DNA from: Uliginosibacterium gangwonense DSM 18521
GTDB lineage: Bacteria > Pseudomonadota > Gammaproteobacteria > Burkholderiales > Rhodocyclaceae
Assembly (NCBI RefSeq): GCF_000373965.1
Contig: NZ_KB892836.1
Location: 152,822-216,821, forward strand
Length of the DNA: 64,000 nucleotides
Reading direction: 5' to 3'
Shown here piece after piece: positions 54,178 to 62,362 of the stretch (the first letter of the stretch is position 1; each line of letters begins with the position of its first letter). The translations under genes and the position numbers were made by a program. The notes under the pieces were generated by a model. The model made no database searches, had not been told where the DNA came from, and saw only the letters and a list, made by a program, of their open reading frames with translations.

Positions 54178-55448
54178 GAAACCAGCTCCACTTCCGCCTC
54201 ACGCGAATCGGCAACCCTGCTGGCTTGCCGATATGCCTGCTGCGCGGCGGGGAAACAGGCAAGAGTACGATCAAGCACCCCCTGCACCACGGATATGGCC
54301 ATGCCATAATTTGTCATGGGAACCCCCTGGCTCTGTGCCCGATATTGGCGAGCCAGCATGTGCTTACGGGTGACGGTGCAACCACCACATTGCACGATCA
54401 GCGAATAGGGCGAGAGGTCTTCTGGATAGTCCTTACCCGAGACCACATCCACCTCGATATTGCCCCCGGCAAACTGGCGCAACCAACGCGGAATCTTGAC
54501 CCGGCCGATATCATCCGCCAGAGAATGATGAGAGCATGATTCGGAAATCAACACCCGGCTCCCTGGATGCAAACGCGAGATTGCGCCAGCTCCTTCGGCA
54601 AGCCGGATCATATCGCCCTTGAACCGCGCCATGAGAATTGAGAACGTAGTCAGCGGGATATGTGCAGGGGTGTCTGCTGCCACCTTGAGCACAACCTGCG
54701 AATCACACACCACCAATCTGGGCTGCGTGCGCAAGCGTGCCAAGGCATCAACCATCTCACGCTCTTTCACCACCATGCAAGAAGCATCTGCATCCAGCAC
54801 ATCACGCATGGTCTGAACCTGCGGCAGAATCAATCGCCCCTTTGGCGCCCCCAGGTCTATCGGCACCACCAACATCACCAGATCGCCCGCTCCGATGAGG
54901 TCGCCCACCAGACGCGGATCTTCAATTGCCCCTTCTGGCGCAAGGTGGAACAAGGCTTCCTTGAGCGCCGCCATGCCCTCTTTATGCAGCGCAGACACAC
55001 ACACGTATTTGATGCCATCATGTGTCAGTTGCGCCAAGGCTTCGCTTGAAGGACGGGCCAAGTCCGCCTTATTGAAAACCACCACGAAAGGCGTTTTGCG
55101 CCCCTGAAGCCGAACAATCAAGCGCTCCTCAAACACCCCCATGCCTTCCGGCCCAACCACCACGACGGCGAGATCAACTCGTTCGAGCACTTCACAGCTT
55201 TTTTGCACGCGCAACTCACCCAAGGCACCCTCATCGTCCAGCCCAGCTGTATCGACAAACACGACGGGGCCCAAAGGAGCCAACTCCAAAGTCTTTTCGA
55301 CCGGATCAGTCGTCGTGCCGGGAGCATCGGAAACAATCGACACAGATTGCCCGACCAATGCATTCATCAAACTGGATTTGCCTACATTGCGCCGCCCCAG
55401 TATGCCGATATGCACACGCAATCCTTTGGGAGTCTCCTGCATTTTCAT
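54174..55448 (-). CDS. hydF: [FeFe]-hydrogenase maturation GTPase HydF
   Basis: The 424-residue product is HydF, the GTPase scaffold that carries the assembled diiron site to the apo-hydrogenase. The GTPase domain has GRRNVGKSSLMNAL (about 18-31), DAPGTTTDPV, VFVDTAGL and NKADLARP. The C-terminal cluster domain has SCSHHSLADDIG and VQCGGCTVTRK; the usual HCxxC Cys pair is kept, but the preceding His seen in many HydF is Gln here. It lies between the aspartase gene (7 bases) and hydE (4-base overlap). Confidence 0.94.
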   Translation of the reverse strand: MKMQETPKGLRVHIGILGRRNVGKSSLMNALVGQSVSIVSDAPGTTTDPVEKTLELAPLGPVVFVDTAGLDDEGALGELRVQKSCEVLERVDLAVVVVGPEGMGVFEERLIVRLQGRKTPFVVVFNKADLARPSSEALAQLTHDGIKYVCVSALHKEGMAALKEALFHLAPEGAIEDPRLVGDLIGAGDLVMLVVPIDLGAPKGRLILPQVQTMRDVLDADASCMVVKEREMVDALARLRTQPRLVVCDSQVVLKVAADTPAHIPLTTFSILMARFKGDMIRLAEGAGAISRLHPGSRVLISESCSHHSLADDIGRVKIPRWLRQFAGGNIEVDVVSGKDYPEDLSPYSLIVQCGGCTVTRKHMLARQYRAQSQGVPMTNYGMAISVVQGVLDRTLACFPAAQQAYRQASRVADSREAEVELVS

Positions 55449-55455
55449 TTCTCCT

Positions 55456-56874
55456 TCATTGCACCGGTTCAGCTCTGGCCGCCCGGAAGCCTAGCGAAGT
55501 CATCGCTTCGGCACACAAATATTGATCAGCCTGGACGGCCGAGAGCAAACCACGGCGAAGCACCAGCGCACGGATGGATTCCCCCGTCCGCCGAGCTTCA
55601 TGCGCCAGCTCGGCTACACATTCATACCCCAGCACGGGTACCAACGCAGTGGCCGTGCCCAAAGAATTTTCAAGATGCTCTTTGCATCGATCTGGATCAG
55701 CCTCAATACCAAGAACGCACTTCTCACGCAGACTGATGCATGCCTGGGTCAGTACATTCAGACTCCCCAACAAGCCATGTGCCAGCAGGGGCAGGAAGGC
55801 ATTCAATTCCAATTGACCAGACTGCGCAGCGAGCGTGACGGCCATATCCTGGCTCATCGCGTACATCGCCGCCTGCGCCACAGCCTCACATATGACGGGA
55901 TTAACTTTGCCCGGCATCAGGCTAGAGCCTACCTGCACCGCAGGCAAGCGCAACTCCCCCAGCCCACCACGGGGGCCAGAAGCCAACAGGCGCAAATCCG
56001 ATGAAATTTTGAACAGATTGACAGAATGCGCTTTGAGTATGCCGGAAACTTCGACAAAAGCATCGGTGTTCTGTGTTGCTTCCACCAGATTTTCAGCACG
56101 CGCCAAACCCAGGCGGGTTTGTTCGCGCAAGCGCTCGACCACGCGGAAAATATACTCGCGCGGAGCGGCCAGACCCGTGCCAATCGCAGTGCCGCCCAGA
56201 TTGACCACGCGCAGGCGCTCTTCGCACTTGAATACCCGCCAGCGATCCCGCCCAATCGCCTCCGCCCAGGCTGCAAAACTCGCTCCCAGGGTAGTCGGGC
56301 AGGCGTCCTGCAATTGGGTTCGCCCAAGTTTCACTACCGCAGCAAAAGCCTGTTCCTTGTCTTGCAATGCCGTCTGCAAGGCAACCAAGGCATGCTCAAG
56401 ACGATGCAATCCGCGTATTGCTGCAATCCGTAGTGCTGTCGGGAATACATCATTGGTGGATTGATGCAGATTGACGTGATCCAGGGGATGCACGCGCAGG
56501 TATTGGCCACGCTCGCCCCCTAGCAAGACTTCGGCCCGGTTGGCAATCACCTCGTTGAGGTTCATGTTCAAGGACGTTCCGGCCCCACCCTGCAACGCAT
56601 CTACGACAATATCATTCTCAAATTCACCTGCGATGACTTTTTCACAGGCTTGCACAATCGCCCCCGCCCGTTCAGCATCAAGGTAGCCCAACTCCGTATT
56701 AGTGCGTGCGCAGGCAATCTTGACTTCAGCCATTGCAGCCACCAGATCGATCGCAACCGGCTGACCAAGAATGTGGAAGTTCTCCAGGGCACGAGCTGTG
56801 TGGATACCATACCATGCTTGTGCAGGCACAGCATATTCACCCAGGGAATCACTCTCGATGCGCACGCGATCCAT
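55456..56874 (-). CDS. Aspartate ammonia-lyase family protein in hyd operon
   Basis: The 472-residue product belongs to the aspartase/fumarase superfamily of the AspA type: RIESDSLGEYAVPAQAWYGIHTARALENF at the start, TSLNMNLNEVIANRAEVLLG, DHVNLHQSTNDVFPTA, KLGRTQLQDACPTTLG, and the signature loop VQVGSSLMPGKVNPVICEAVAQ (about residue 310-332) with its catalytic Ser. Aspartase deaminates aspartate to fumarate and ammonia; argininosuccinate or other activities are less likely. It is embedded between hydG and hydF, with gaps of 10 and 7 bases, so a role with the maturases, perhaps supplying ammonia, is inferred. The start at 56874 (MDRVRIESDS) fits the family; the frame to 57021 is rejected. Confidence 0.9.
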   Translation of the reverse strand: MDRVRIESDSLGEYAVPAQAWYGIHTARALENFHILGQPVAIDLVAAMAEVKIACARTNTELGYLDAERAGAIVQACEKVIAGEFENDIVVDALQGGAGTSLNMNLNEVIANRAEVLLGGERGQYLRVHPLDHVNLHQSTNDVFPTALRIAAIRGLHRLEHALVALQTALQDKEQAFAAVVKLGRTQLQDACPTTLGASFAAWAEAIGRDRWRVFKCEERLRVVNLGGTAIGTGLAAPREYIFRVVERLREQTRLGLARAENLVEATQNTDAFVEVSGILKAHSVNLFKISSDLRLLASGPRGGLGELRLPAVQVGSSLMPGKVNPVICEAVAQAAMYAMSQDMAVTLAAQSGQLELNAFLPLLAHGLLGSLNVLTQACISLREKCVLGIEADPDRCKEHLENSLGTATALVPVLGYECVAELAHEARRTGESIRALVLRRGLLSAVQADQYLCAEAMTSLGFRAARAEPVQ

Positions 56875-56884
56875 CGCAAAACCC

Positions 56885-58279
56885 TCAGCAATACACGTCG
56901 CGTTTGCCCGCCAAGATCTTGTTGAGCATCTTCTCAGAAGCACGACAGGCCTTGGGGTCCATGCGCTGAAGCTCGCAGGCAATAGCCTGTTCTCCCGCCG
57001 CACGCGTGGAGCTTGACGCAAAGTCGATCAGATACTCCTGGAAAGTTGTCACGGCATTCGGATCGCATTTTTGACGGATGAGCCCAGGCTTGGCCAAATC
57101 CATGAAATCCTGCCCCGTGCGCCCCAGGCGATAACAGGCGGTACAAAACGAGGGGAGATATGCCAAGTTGGAGAGTTCCTGCACAACCTCCTCCAATGAG
57201 CGATGATCGCCCAATTGGAACTGCCCCGTAGCGGCTTCCCCTTCGGTATAGCCTCCTGGATTTGTGCGGCTCCCTGCCGAAACTTGCGATACGCCCAAGG
57301 CATAAGTATCGCGGCGCATCTGTGCCGATTCGCGTGTCGACATGATGATACCGGTATACGGAACTGCCACCCGTAGAATCGCCACAATCTTGCGGAATTC
57401 GTCGTCTGACACCGCAGCAGGTGGCTGCTCAGACATCGGCGCCCCCTGAGCAGGCTCCATGCGCGGCACACTGATGGTATGGCAACCCACACCAAAGGTC
57501 TGTTCAAGATGGCCGATGTGCTGCATCAGGCTCAGTAATTCGAAGCGCCAGTCATGCAGGCCAAACAGCACGCCCATGCCCACGTCCTCGATCCCTGCCT
57601 GCATCGCACGATCCAGTGCAGAAACACGATAGTCGAAATCACGTTTCTTACCACTCAAATGCACTGCGGCATAGGTCTCGCGGTGATAGGTCTCCTGGAA
57701 AATCTGATAGGTGCCAATACCTGCTTCCAGCAACTGCCGATATTGCTCTACTTCCAACGGTGCCACATTGACATTCAAACGCCGGATATTGCCGCGCTTC
57801 TCTGTTACCTGATACACCGCCGCAATCGCGTCAAGCACATACTGGAAGCCCCCGCGTGAAGCAGGATAACTTTCCCCCGCGACCAACAGCAGGCGTTTGT
57901 GCCCCTGCTCGACCAGCTCCGAAGTCTCGCGCTGGATCTGCTCCATGCCCAATGCACTGCGCGAAATATTCTTGTTTGTGCTACGGAAGGCGCAATACAC
58001 ACAGTCATTGGCACAGATATTCGATATGTATAGCGGAGCGAACAGCACCATGCGGCGCCCGTAGATCTCCTCTTTTACGTATCGGGCTGCATCAAAGAGT
58101 TCTTGCACCAGCTCCGGGCTTTCCACGCGGCTCAGGACCGCCACTTCTTCCAGGCTCAGCCCCTTAAGCTCACGCGCTTTCGCAAGAAGCTCACGGATGC
58201 GCCCGGCATCTTCCGTTGCATTCTGCAAAACGGTCTGCACCGCTGCTGCATCCAACCAGTCTGTAGTGTTTTCAGTCAT
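56885..58279 (-). CDS. hydG: [FeFe]-hydrogenase maturase HydG (radical SAM tyrosine lyase)
   Basis: The 464-residue product is HydG, which splits tyrosine to make the CO and CN ligands of the H-cluster. The radical SAM motif is CANDCVYC (Cys89, Cys93, Cys96; CxxxCxxC). The C-terminal auxiliary cluster site that holds the CO/CN-bearing iron is intact: CTAC (Cys379, Cys382) and Cys405, spaced CX2CX22C. Conserved blocks VAGESYPASRGGFQYVLD and IGTYQIFQETYHRETY are clear. The start at 58279 (MTENTTDWLDA) has a GAGG site; the frame to 58564 is not supported. It is 10 bases after the hydrogenase gene. Confidence 0.95.
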   Translation of the reverse strand: MTENTTDWLDAAAVQTVLQNATEDAGRIRELLAKARELKGLSLEEVAVLSRVESPELVQELFDAARYVKEEIYGRRMVLFAPLYISNICANDCVYCAFRSTNKNISRSALGMEQIQRETSELVEQGHKRLLLVAGESYPASRGGFQYVLDAIAAVYQVTEKRGNIRRLNVNVAPLEVEQYRQLLEAGIGTYQIFQETYHRETYAAVHLSGKKRDFDYRVSALDRAMQAGIEDVGMGVLFGLHDWRFELLSLMQHIGHLEQTFGVGCHTISVPRMEPAQGAPMSEQPPAAVSDDEFRKIVAILRVAVPYTGIIMSTRESAQMRRDTYALGVSQVSAGSRTNPGGYTEGEAATGQFQLGDHRSLEEVVQELSNLAYLPSFCTACYRLGRTGQDFMDLAKPGLIRQKCDPNAVTTFQEYLIDFASSSTRAAGEQAIACELQRMDPKACRASEKMLNKILAGKRDVYC

Positions 58280-58289
58280 GATGCCAACC

Positions 58290-60101
58290 TCATGCTTCTT
58301 CCGTTGTACGATGTGCATCCAGTTCCTGCCAGATCGCCTGGATGTCGGCACATGCAGGATGTTTGCGATCCCGGTAGTGCGTATGCAGCAACTCATGCGA
58401 ACGATGCGACAAGGGGTGCTCCAAATACTCTTCGTAGAGTTTTTGTACCTGCACGTTATGGTGAGACTGGCGCACCTGCTTTTGGCGATCTGCGCTGTAG
58501 AGCGCGTCGCGGCGCTGTTCCACTTGCTTGAAATAGCGGTGCTTGCCACGCAGATGCCCGCCACCGTGGATGCATCCGCCCGGGCATGCCATCACTTCGA
58601 TGAAGTCATATTCCGACTCACCCGCCTTGACGCTTTCCACCAAGGAGCGTGCCGCCTTCAGGCTATGGCAAATAGCCACCCGCACCTGCCCAACGTCGCC
58701 CCCCACATCAATGCTTGCTGAACGCAGGTGCTCGCTGCCACGCACGGCTTCCACCTCAATCTGGCCCAGTTCCTTGCCATTGACCGCGTAGTAGAGCGTG
58801 CGTATGGCGGCCTCCATCACCCCACCGGAGGTACCAAAAATCACCCCTGCGCCGGTATATTCGGCAAGGTGAGGACTGTCGAATGGCGTGGCAGGCAGAG
58901 CTTTCAGATCAACCCCTTCATGGCGCAGCAGGCGGGCAAACTCCCGGATCGTGAGCACCACGTCCACATCCTTGATCCCATCGTGGCAAAACTCCTCACG
59001 CGCAGCCTCTTCCTTCTTGGCAGTACATGGCATGATGGAAACCATACGGATCTTGTCGGCACGCACACCCATCTTCTTGGGCAGATAGCTCTTGACCAAA
59101 GACCCCAGGCATTGCTGCGGAGAACGTGAAGTAGAGAGATGCGGCAGGATTTCTGGATAATTCTTTTCCGCAAAACTCACCCAGCCGGGGCAGCACGATG
59201 TCATCACCGGCCCTTCCCCCTTGCGCAAGCGTTGCAGCACCTCGTTGCCCTCTTCCATGATCACAAGGTCCGCCGCAAAGCTCGTATCCAGCACCATATC
59301 GGCGCCAATGCGATGCAAGGCCGTCACCACTTGGCCTTCCACATTGGTCCCCGCTGGCAGGCCGAATTCCTCACCAAAACCGACCCGGATTGCAGGAGCA
59401 ATCTGGAACACGGTGATGATATCTGGGTCGGCCAGATAGTCGACTACCTGTTGGGTCTGATCGCGTTCGGTCAATGCCCCGGTCGGGCAAACCATCACGC
59501 ATTGGCCACAGGCCACGCAGGCAGATTCACCCGCACTGTCGGCATTACGTATCCGCACACCAGCCTTGGCTCCGCGCCCAACTACCTCAAACGCATCCAC
59601 AGTCTGGATTTCACGACAAACCGTTACGCAACGCAGGCAACGGATGCAGCGGGTTTGATCATAAATGATTGCGGCATTTTCAGGTATATCGAGCGCAGTC
59701 GTCGCCAATGGGCGGCGCTGGAAACGAACCCGCTGCAGCCCCACAGAATCTGCGGCATCCAGCAGTTCGCAATCCCCTGTACGCGAACAGGTGGCGCAAT
59801 CCTGGTGATGGTCCGCCAGGGTCATTTCCATCTGCACCCGGCGTTTTTCACGTACCACAGGTGTACGTGTCATAATCCGCCAACCTTCGCCCATTGCTGT
59901 ATCGCAGGCCGTCAGGTAGCTGGGTTCCGCCCCTTCAACCTGATGCACTTCGACCAGACAGACACGACAGGTTGCGGGAGAATGGTTGATATCATGCAAT
60001 TCACATAAAGTCGGAATATGGATGCCATTGCGACGGGCTACGTCAAGAATGGTGTCTGATGCCTCGAATCCGACTTCAAGGCCATTGATGGTTGCTTTCA
60101 T
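58290..60101 (-). CDS. hydA: [FeFe]-hydrogenase catalytic subunit, CpI-like
   Basis: The 603-residue product has the full modular layout of clostridial CpI. It contains a [2Fe-2S] domain (Cys33, 45, 48, 66), a His/Cys [4Fe-4S] site (His98, Cys102, 105, 111), two [4Fe-4S] sites (Cys152/155/158/162 and Cys195/198/201/205), and the H-cluster domain with TSCCPGW (Cys303 proton relay, Cys304 ligand), MPCTAKK (Cys359) and EVMACPGGC (Cys506, Cys510). The proton path residues Glu284, Glu287, Arg291 and Ser323 match the known set by alignment from memory. The last conserved block reads GGCIHGGGH rather than the usual GGCVNGGGQ. A long charged C-terminal tail follows. GTG at 60107 or ATG at 60101 can start it. 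Confidence 0.95.
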   Translation of the reverse strand: MKATINGLEVGFEASDTILDVARRNGIHIPTLCELHDINHSPATCRVCLVEVHQVEGAEPSYLTACDTAMGEGWRIMTRTPVVREKRRVQMEMTLADHHQDCATCSRTGDCELLDAADSVGLQRVRFQRRPLATTALDIPENAAIIYDQTRCIRCLRCVTVCREIQTVDAFEVVGRGAKAGVRIRNADSAGESACVACGQCVMVCPTGALTERDQTQQVVDYLADPDIITVFQIAPAIRVGFGEEFGLPAGTNVEGQVVTALHRIGADMVLDTSFAADLVIMEEGNEVLQRLRKGEGPVMTSCCPGWVSFAEKNYPEILPHLSTSRSPQQCLGSLVKSYLPKKMGVRADKIRMVSIMPCTAKKEEAAREEFCHDGIKDVDVVLTIREFARLLRHEGVDLKALPATPFDSPHLAEYTGAGVIFGTSGGVMEAAIRTLYYAVNGKELGQIEVEAVRGSEHLRSASIDVGGDVGQVRVAICHSLKAARSLVESVKAGESEYDFIEVMACPGGCIHGGGHLRGKHRYFKQVEQRRDALYSADRQKQVRQSHHNVQVQKLYEEYLEHPLSHRSHELLHTHYRDRKHPACADIQAIWQELDAHRTTEEA

Positions 60102-60107
60102 TTCCAC

Positions 60108-62135
60108 TCACACAGCATGTTGACTAGATTGCGGGGAAGCCGACGTATCAGCGGCAAGGGGATAGCGGGTCACCATCGAGTACACCCGATAGCAACGCAG
60201 GCAACGCTCAGCCTCACGATATGCAGCGTTCTTGGAGATCCCCTGCTCGACTTCCTCAAAATTTTTCACCCGTTCCATCGCATCAAGTTCCGGCACACGG
60301 GCGCGGTCAATCCGGATCGGGGTGATGGTGGGTTTGTCGCTACGCAGCAGCCGATTTTTGGCCAGCAGCTTTTGCATACGTGCCTCGGGGCTGACTTGGG
60401 AACGCCCCTTCAAGAGATAATCACGGATGCTCGTTGCGGCCTTGGCACCATGATCCATGGCGTGGATCAAGGTCAACGGCCCCAATACACAGTCGCCCCC
60501 GGCAAACACTTTGTCCCGTGATGTCTGCAAAGTATCTGCATCCACCTGGATGCATCCCCAACGGTCCGTAGTGATATCATCTTCGGCACACAGCACATCG
60601 CGGTCCATCTGCTGGCCGATGGCCGCAATCACTAGATCACAGCGCAGCACATGCTCCGACCCTGGCACAGCCTCCACCCCGACGCGGCCCCTTGCATCAC
60701 GCTCGGTCTGGCGCATCTGCAACAATTCCACGCCTACCGCTTTGTCATTTTCAATAATCAAATGCGAGGGATTGCTCAGAAAGTGGAATTCAACTCCTTC
60801 ATGCTCTGCCGCATCAATCTCTTCATGATCCGCCGGCATATCTTCACGCGTGCGACGATAGATCAGGTGCACCTTGCTGGCCCCCATCCGCAACGCCGAA
60901 CGCACACAATCCATTGCCACATTGCCGCCGCCCACCACGACAACCTCACCTTGCAAGGCCATCTTTTTGCCATGCTCAACATGGTTGTGTACATCAAGCA
61001 GGAAATCCACCCCTGCAGCGTAGCCAGACAGCCCAGGAGCTTCGTTATCAACGCCCAGCAGGGTTCCACGACTTGCGCCAAACCCTAGAAATACCGCGTC
61101 ATACCCTTGTTTGACCAGTGCCTCGACAGAATAATCCTTACCCAATTTCTGACCATAATAAATCATGCCGCCAAGACTACGGATGACATCTTCCGTTTCG
61201 GCCTTGAGCACATCTTTGGGCAGGCGATAGCTGGGGATACCAACCAGTGCCATTCCACCGGCAGACTGCCCTGCTTCAAAGACGTCGACCTTAAATCCGC
61301 TCAACAGCAGATGATATGCACATGTCACTCCAGCAGGCCCTGCGCCGACAATGGCAACCCGTTTATTCCCGGCTGCAGCTTGTGCCTGCGGCTTTTTGAG
61401 GATGATCTCACGTCCGCCCTCACTGACCTGATCTGCCACAAAGCGTTTGAGCATCTTGATGCCCACTGCGCCATCCGCATTTGCCCGACGGCAGGCACTC
61501 TCACAGAAACGCACGCAAACACGGCCACAAGAAGCCGCCATCGGATACTTATCCAATACTACGCCAAGTGCATGATCGGGTTTGCCATCCTTGAGGCAAT
61601 CAATGTAGGCCGGTACGTCAAGTTTGGCAGGGCAAGCCTCAATACACGGCGCCGTAACATACGTATAACTGTGTTGCAATCCATCTGCAGCCTCATCCAT
61701 GCTGAATGCATCTGGAAAATGCCGGATAGCCGCCGCCAAACCACGCCCACTGCTCTGCCCCAGCCCACATAGTGAGGTTTCTGCCATATGCTCGGCCATG
61801 GCTACAATATCAGCCAGTTCTGAGCGCAGATTCTGTGTCTGATGAACCTTGGCCAGCAGATCGCTGATTTGCTGCGTACCCACCCGGCAAGGCGTACACT
61901 TGCCACAGGATTCCTGGGCGGCCTGACTCATGTATTGGTGGAAAGCAGCTGCCAGATCCGTCTGCTCATCAAACACCAGAAAACCACGATCCGCAATGAA
62001 TGCCTTGATCGGGTTGGCAGAATCAAACTCTTCCAAGCCCGTCAGGATGGGGGCTGCATTCTGGCGGTCTGGCTCGCCAGAATCGCGCATATCTATCTTC
62101 TGGCCATCCCAGAATCCAAACAATGGTTTTGTCAT
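60108..62135 (-). CDS. NuoF-C-terminal/GltD chimeric NAD(P)H oxidoreductase, hydrogenase partner
   Basis: The 675-residue product joins two parts. The N-terminal about 145 residues match only the C-terminal iron-sulfur end of NuoF, with SCGKCTPCRVGT (Cys77, 80, 83) and Cys123, lacking the FMN/NADH Rossmann part. From about residue 155 it is a GltD-like oxidoreductase with Fe-S cysteines (Cys164, 168, 203, 207, 211, 215), FAD-binding VAIVGAGPAGV (about 260) and NAD(P)-binding VVGGGNVAMD (about 401). It probably moves electrons between NAD(P)H and the hydrogenase. It abuts hydA with no gap, and is first in the operon. The ATG at 62135 is preferred to an upstream TTG at 62141. Confidence 0.88.
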   Translation of the reverse strand: MTKPLFGFWDGQKIDMRDSGEPDRQNAAPILTGLEEFDSANPIKAFIADRGFLVFDEQTDLAAAFHQYMSQAAQESCGKCTPCRVGTQQISDLLAKVHQTQNLRSELADIVAMAEHMAETSLCGLGQSSGRGLAAAIRHFPDAFSMDEAADGLQHSYTYVTAPCIEACPAKLDVPAYIDCLKDGKPDHALGVVLDKYPMAASCGRVCVRFCESACRRANADGAVGIKMLKRFVADQVSEGGREIILKKPQAQAAAGNKRVAIVGAGPAGVTCAYHLLLSGFKVDVFEAGQSAGGMALVGIPSYRLPKDVLKAETEDVIRSLGGMIYYGQKLGKDYSVEALVKQGYDAVFLGFGASRGTLLGVDNEAPGLSGYAAGVDFLLDVHNHVEHGKKMALQGEVVVVGGGNVAMDCVRSALRMGASKVHLIYRRTREDMPADHEEIDAAEHEGVEFHFLSNPSHLIIENDKAVGVELLQMRQTERDARGRVGVEAVPGSEHVLRCDLVIAAIGQQMDRDVLCAEDDITTDRWGCIQVDADTLQTSRDKVFAGGDCVLGPLTLIHAMDHGAKAATSIRDYLLKGRSQVSPEARMQKLLAKNRLLRSDKPTITPIRIDRARVPELDAMERVKNFEEVEQGISKNAAYREAERCLRCYRVYSMVTRYPLAADTSASPQSSQHAV

Positions 62136-62291
62136 ATTCAATTCATCCCTTTACTGCACAATTTGACGCACCGCCATTGCGCACAGATCAGGCTATTTTT
62201 CATTCTTGAGACGTAAAGGCCCCTGCTCGCACAGTCTATGTGCGCAAGCATGTTCAGGCAGATTGGGTAAGCCCCCTTGAGAGAAGCAAGC

Positions 62292-62345
62292 CAGGCGTTG
62301 CTCATGCCGGACCAAGCCTCAGAGGCCCGGCATGAGCAACACCTG
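62292..62345. repeat. Long imperfect palindrome between hyd operon and malic enzyme gene
   Basis: A perfect 14-bp arm GTTGCTCATGCCGG (62297-62310) pairs with CCGGCATGAGCAAC (62327-62340). The stem extends with one mismatch to 62292 and 62345, and an inner GCCTC-A-GAGGC mini-hairpin fills the loop. It lies 18 bases after the malic enzyme stop and may end that transcript. There is no T-run on the minus strand, so a protein-binding or transcript-stabilising role is also possible. Confidence 0.7.
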
Positions 62346-62362
62346 ATGCACAAGGAAACTAG

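Noticed and set aside
62297..62345. Possible sigma-54 promoter (TGG-N10-GC) inside the palindrome before the hyd operon
   Set aside because: The -12 element is poor (GAGCA rather than TTGCA) and the match is explained by the palindrome itself.
62136..62362. FNR/ANR box expected before an anaerobic operon
   Set aside because: No TTGAT-N4-ATCAA or close variant was found on either strand.
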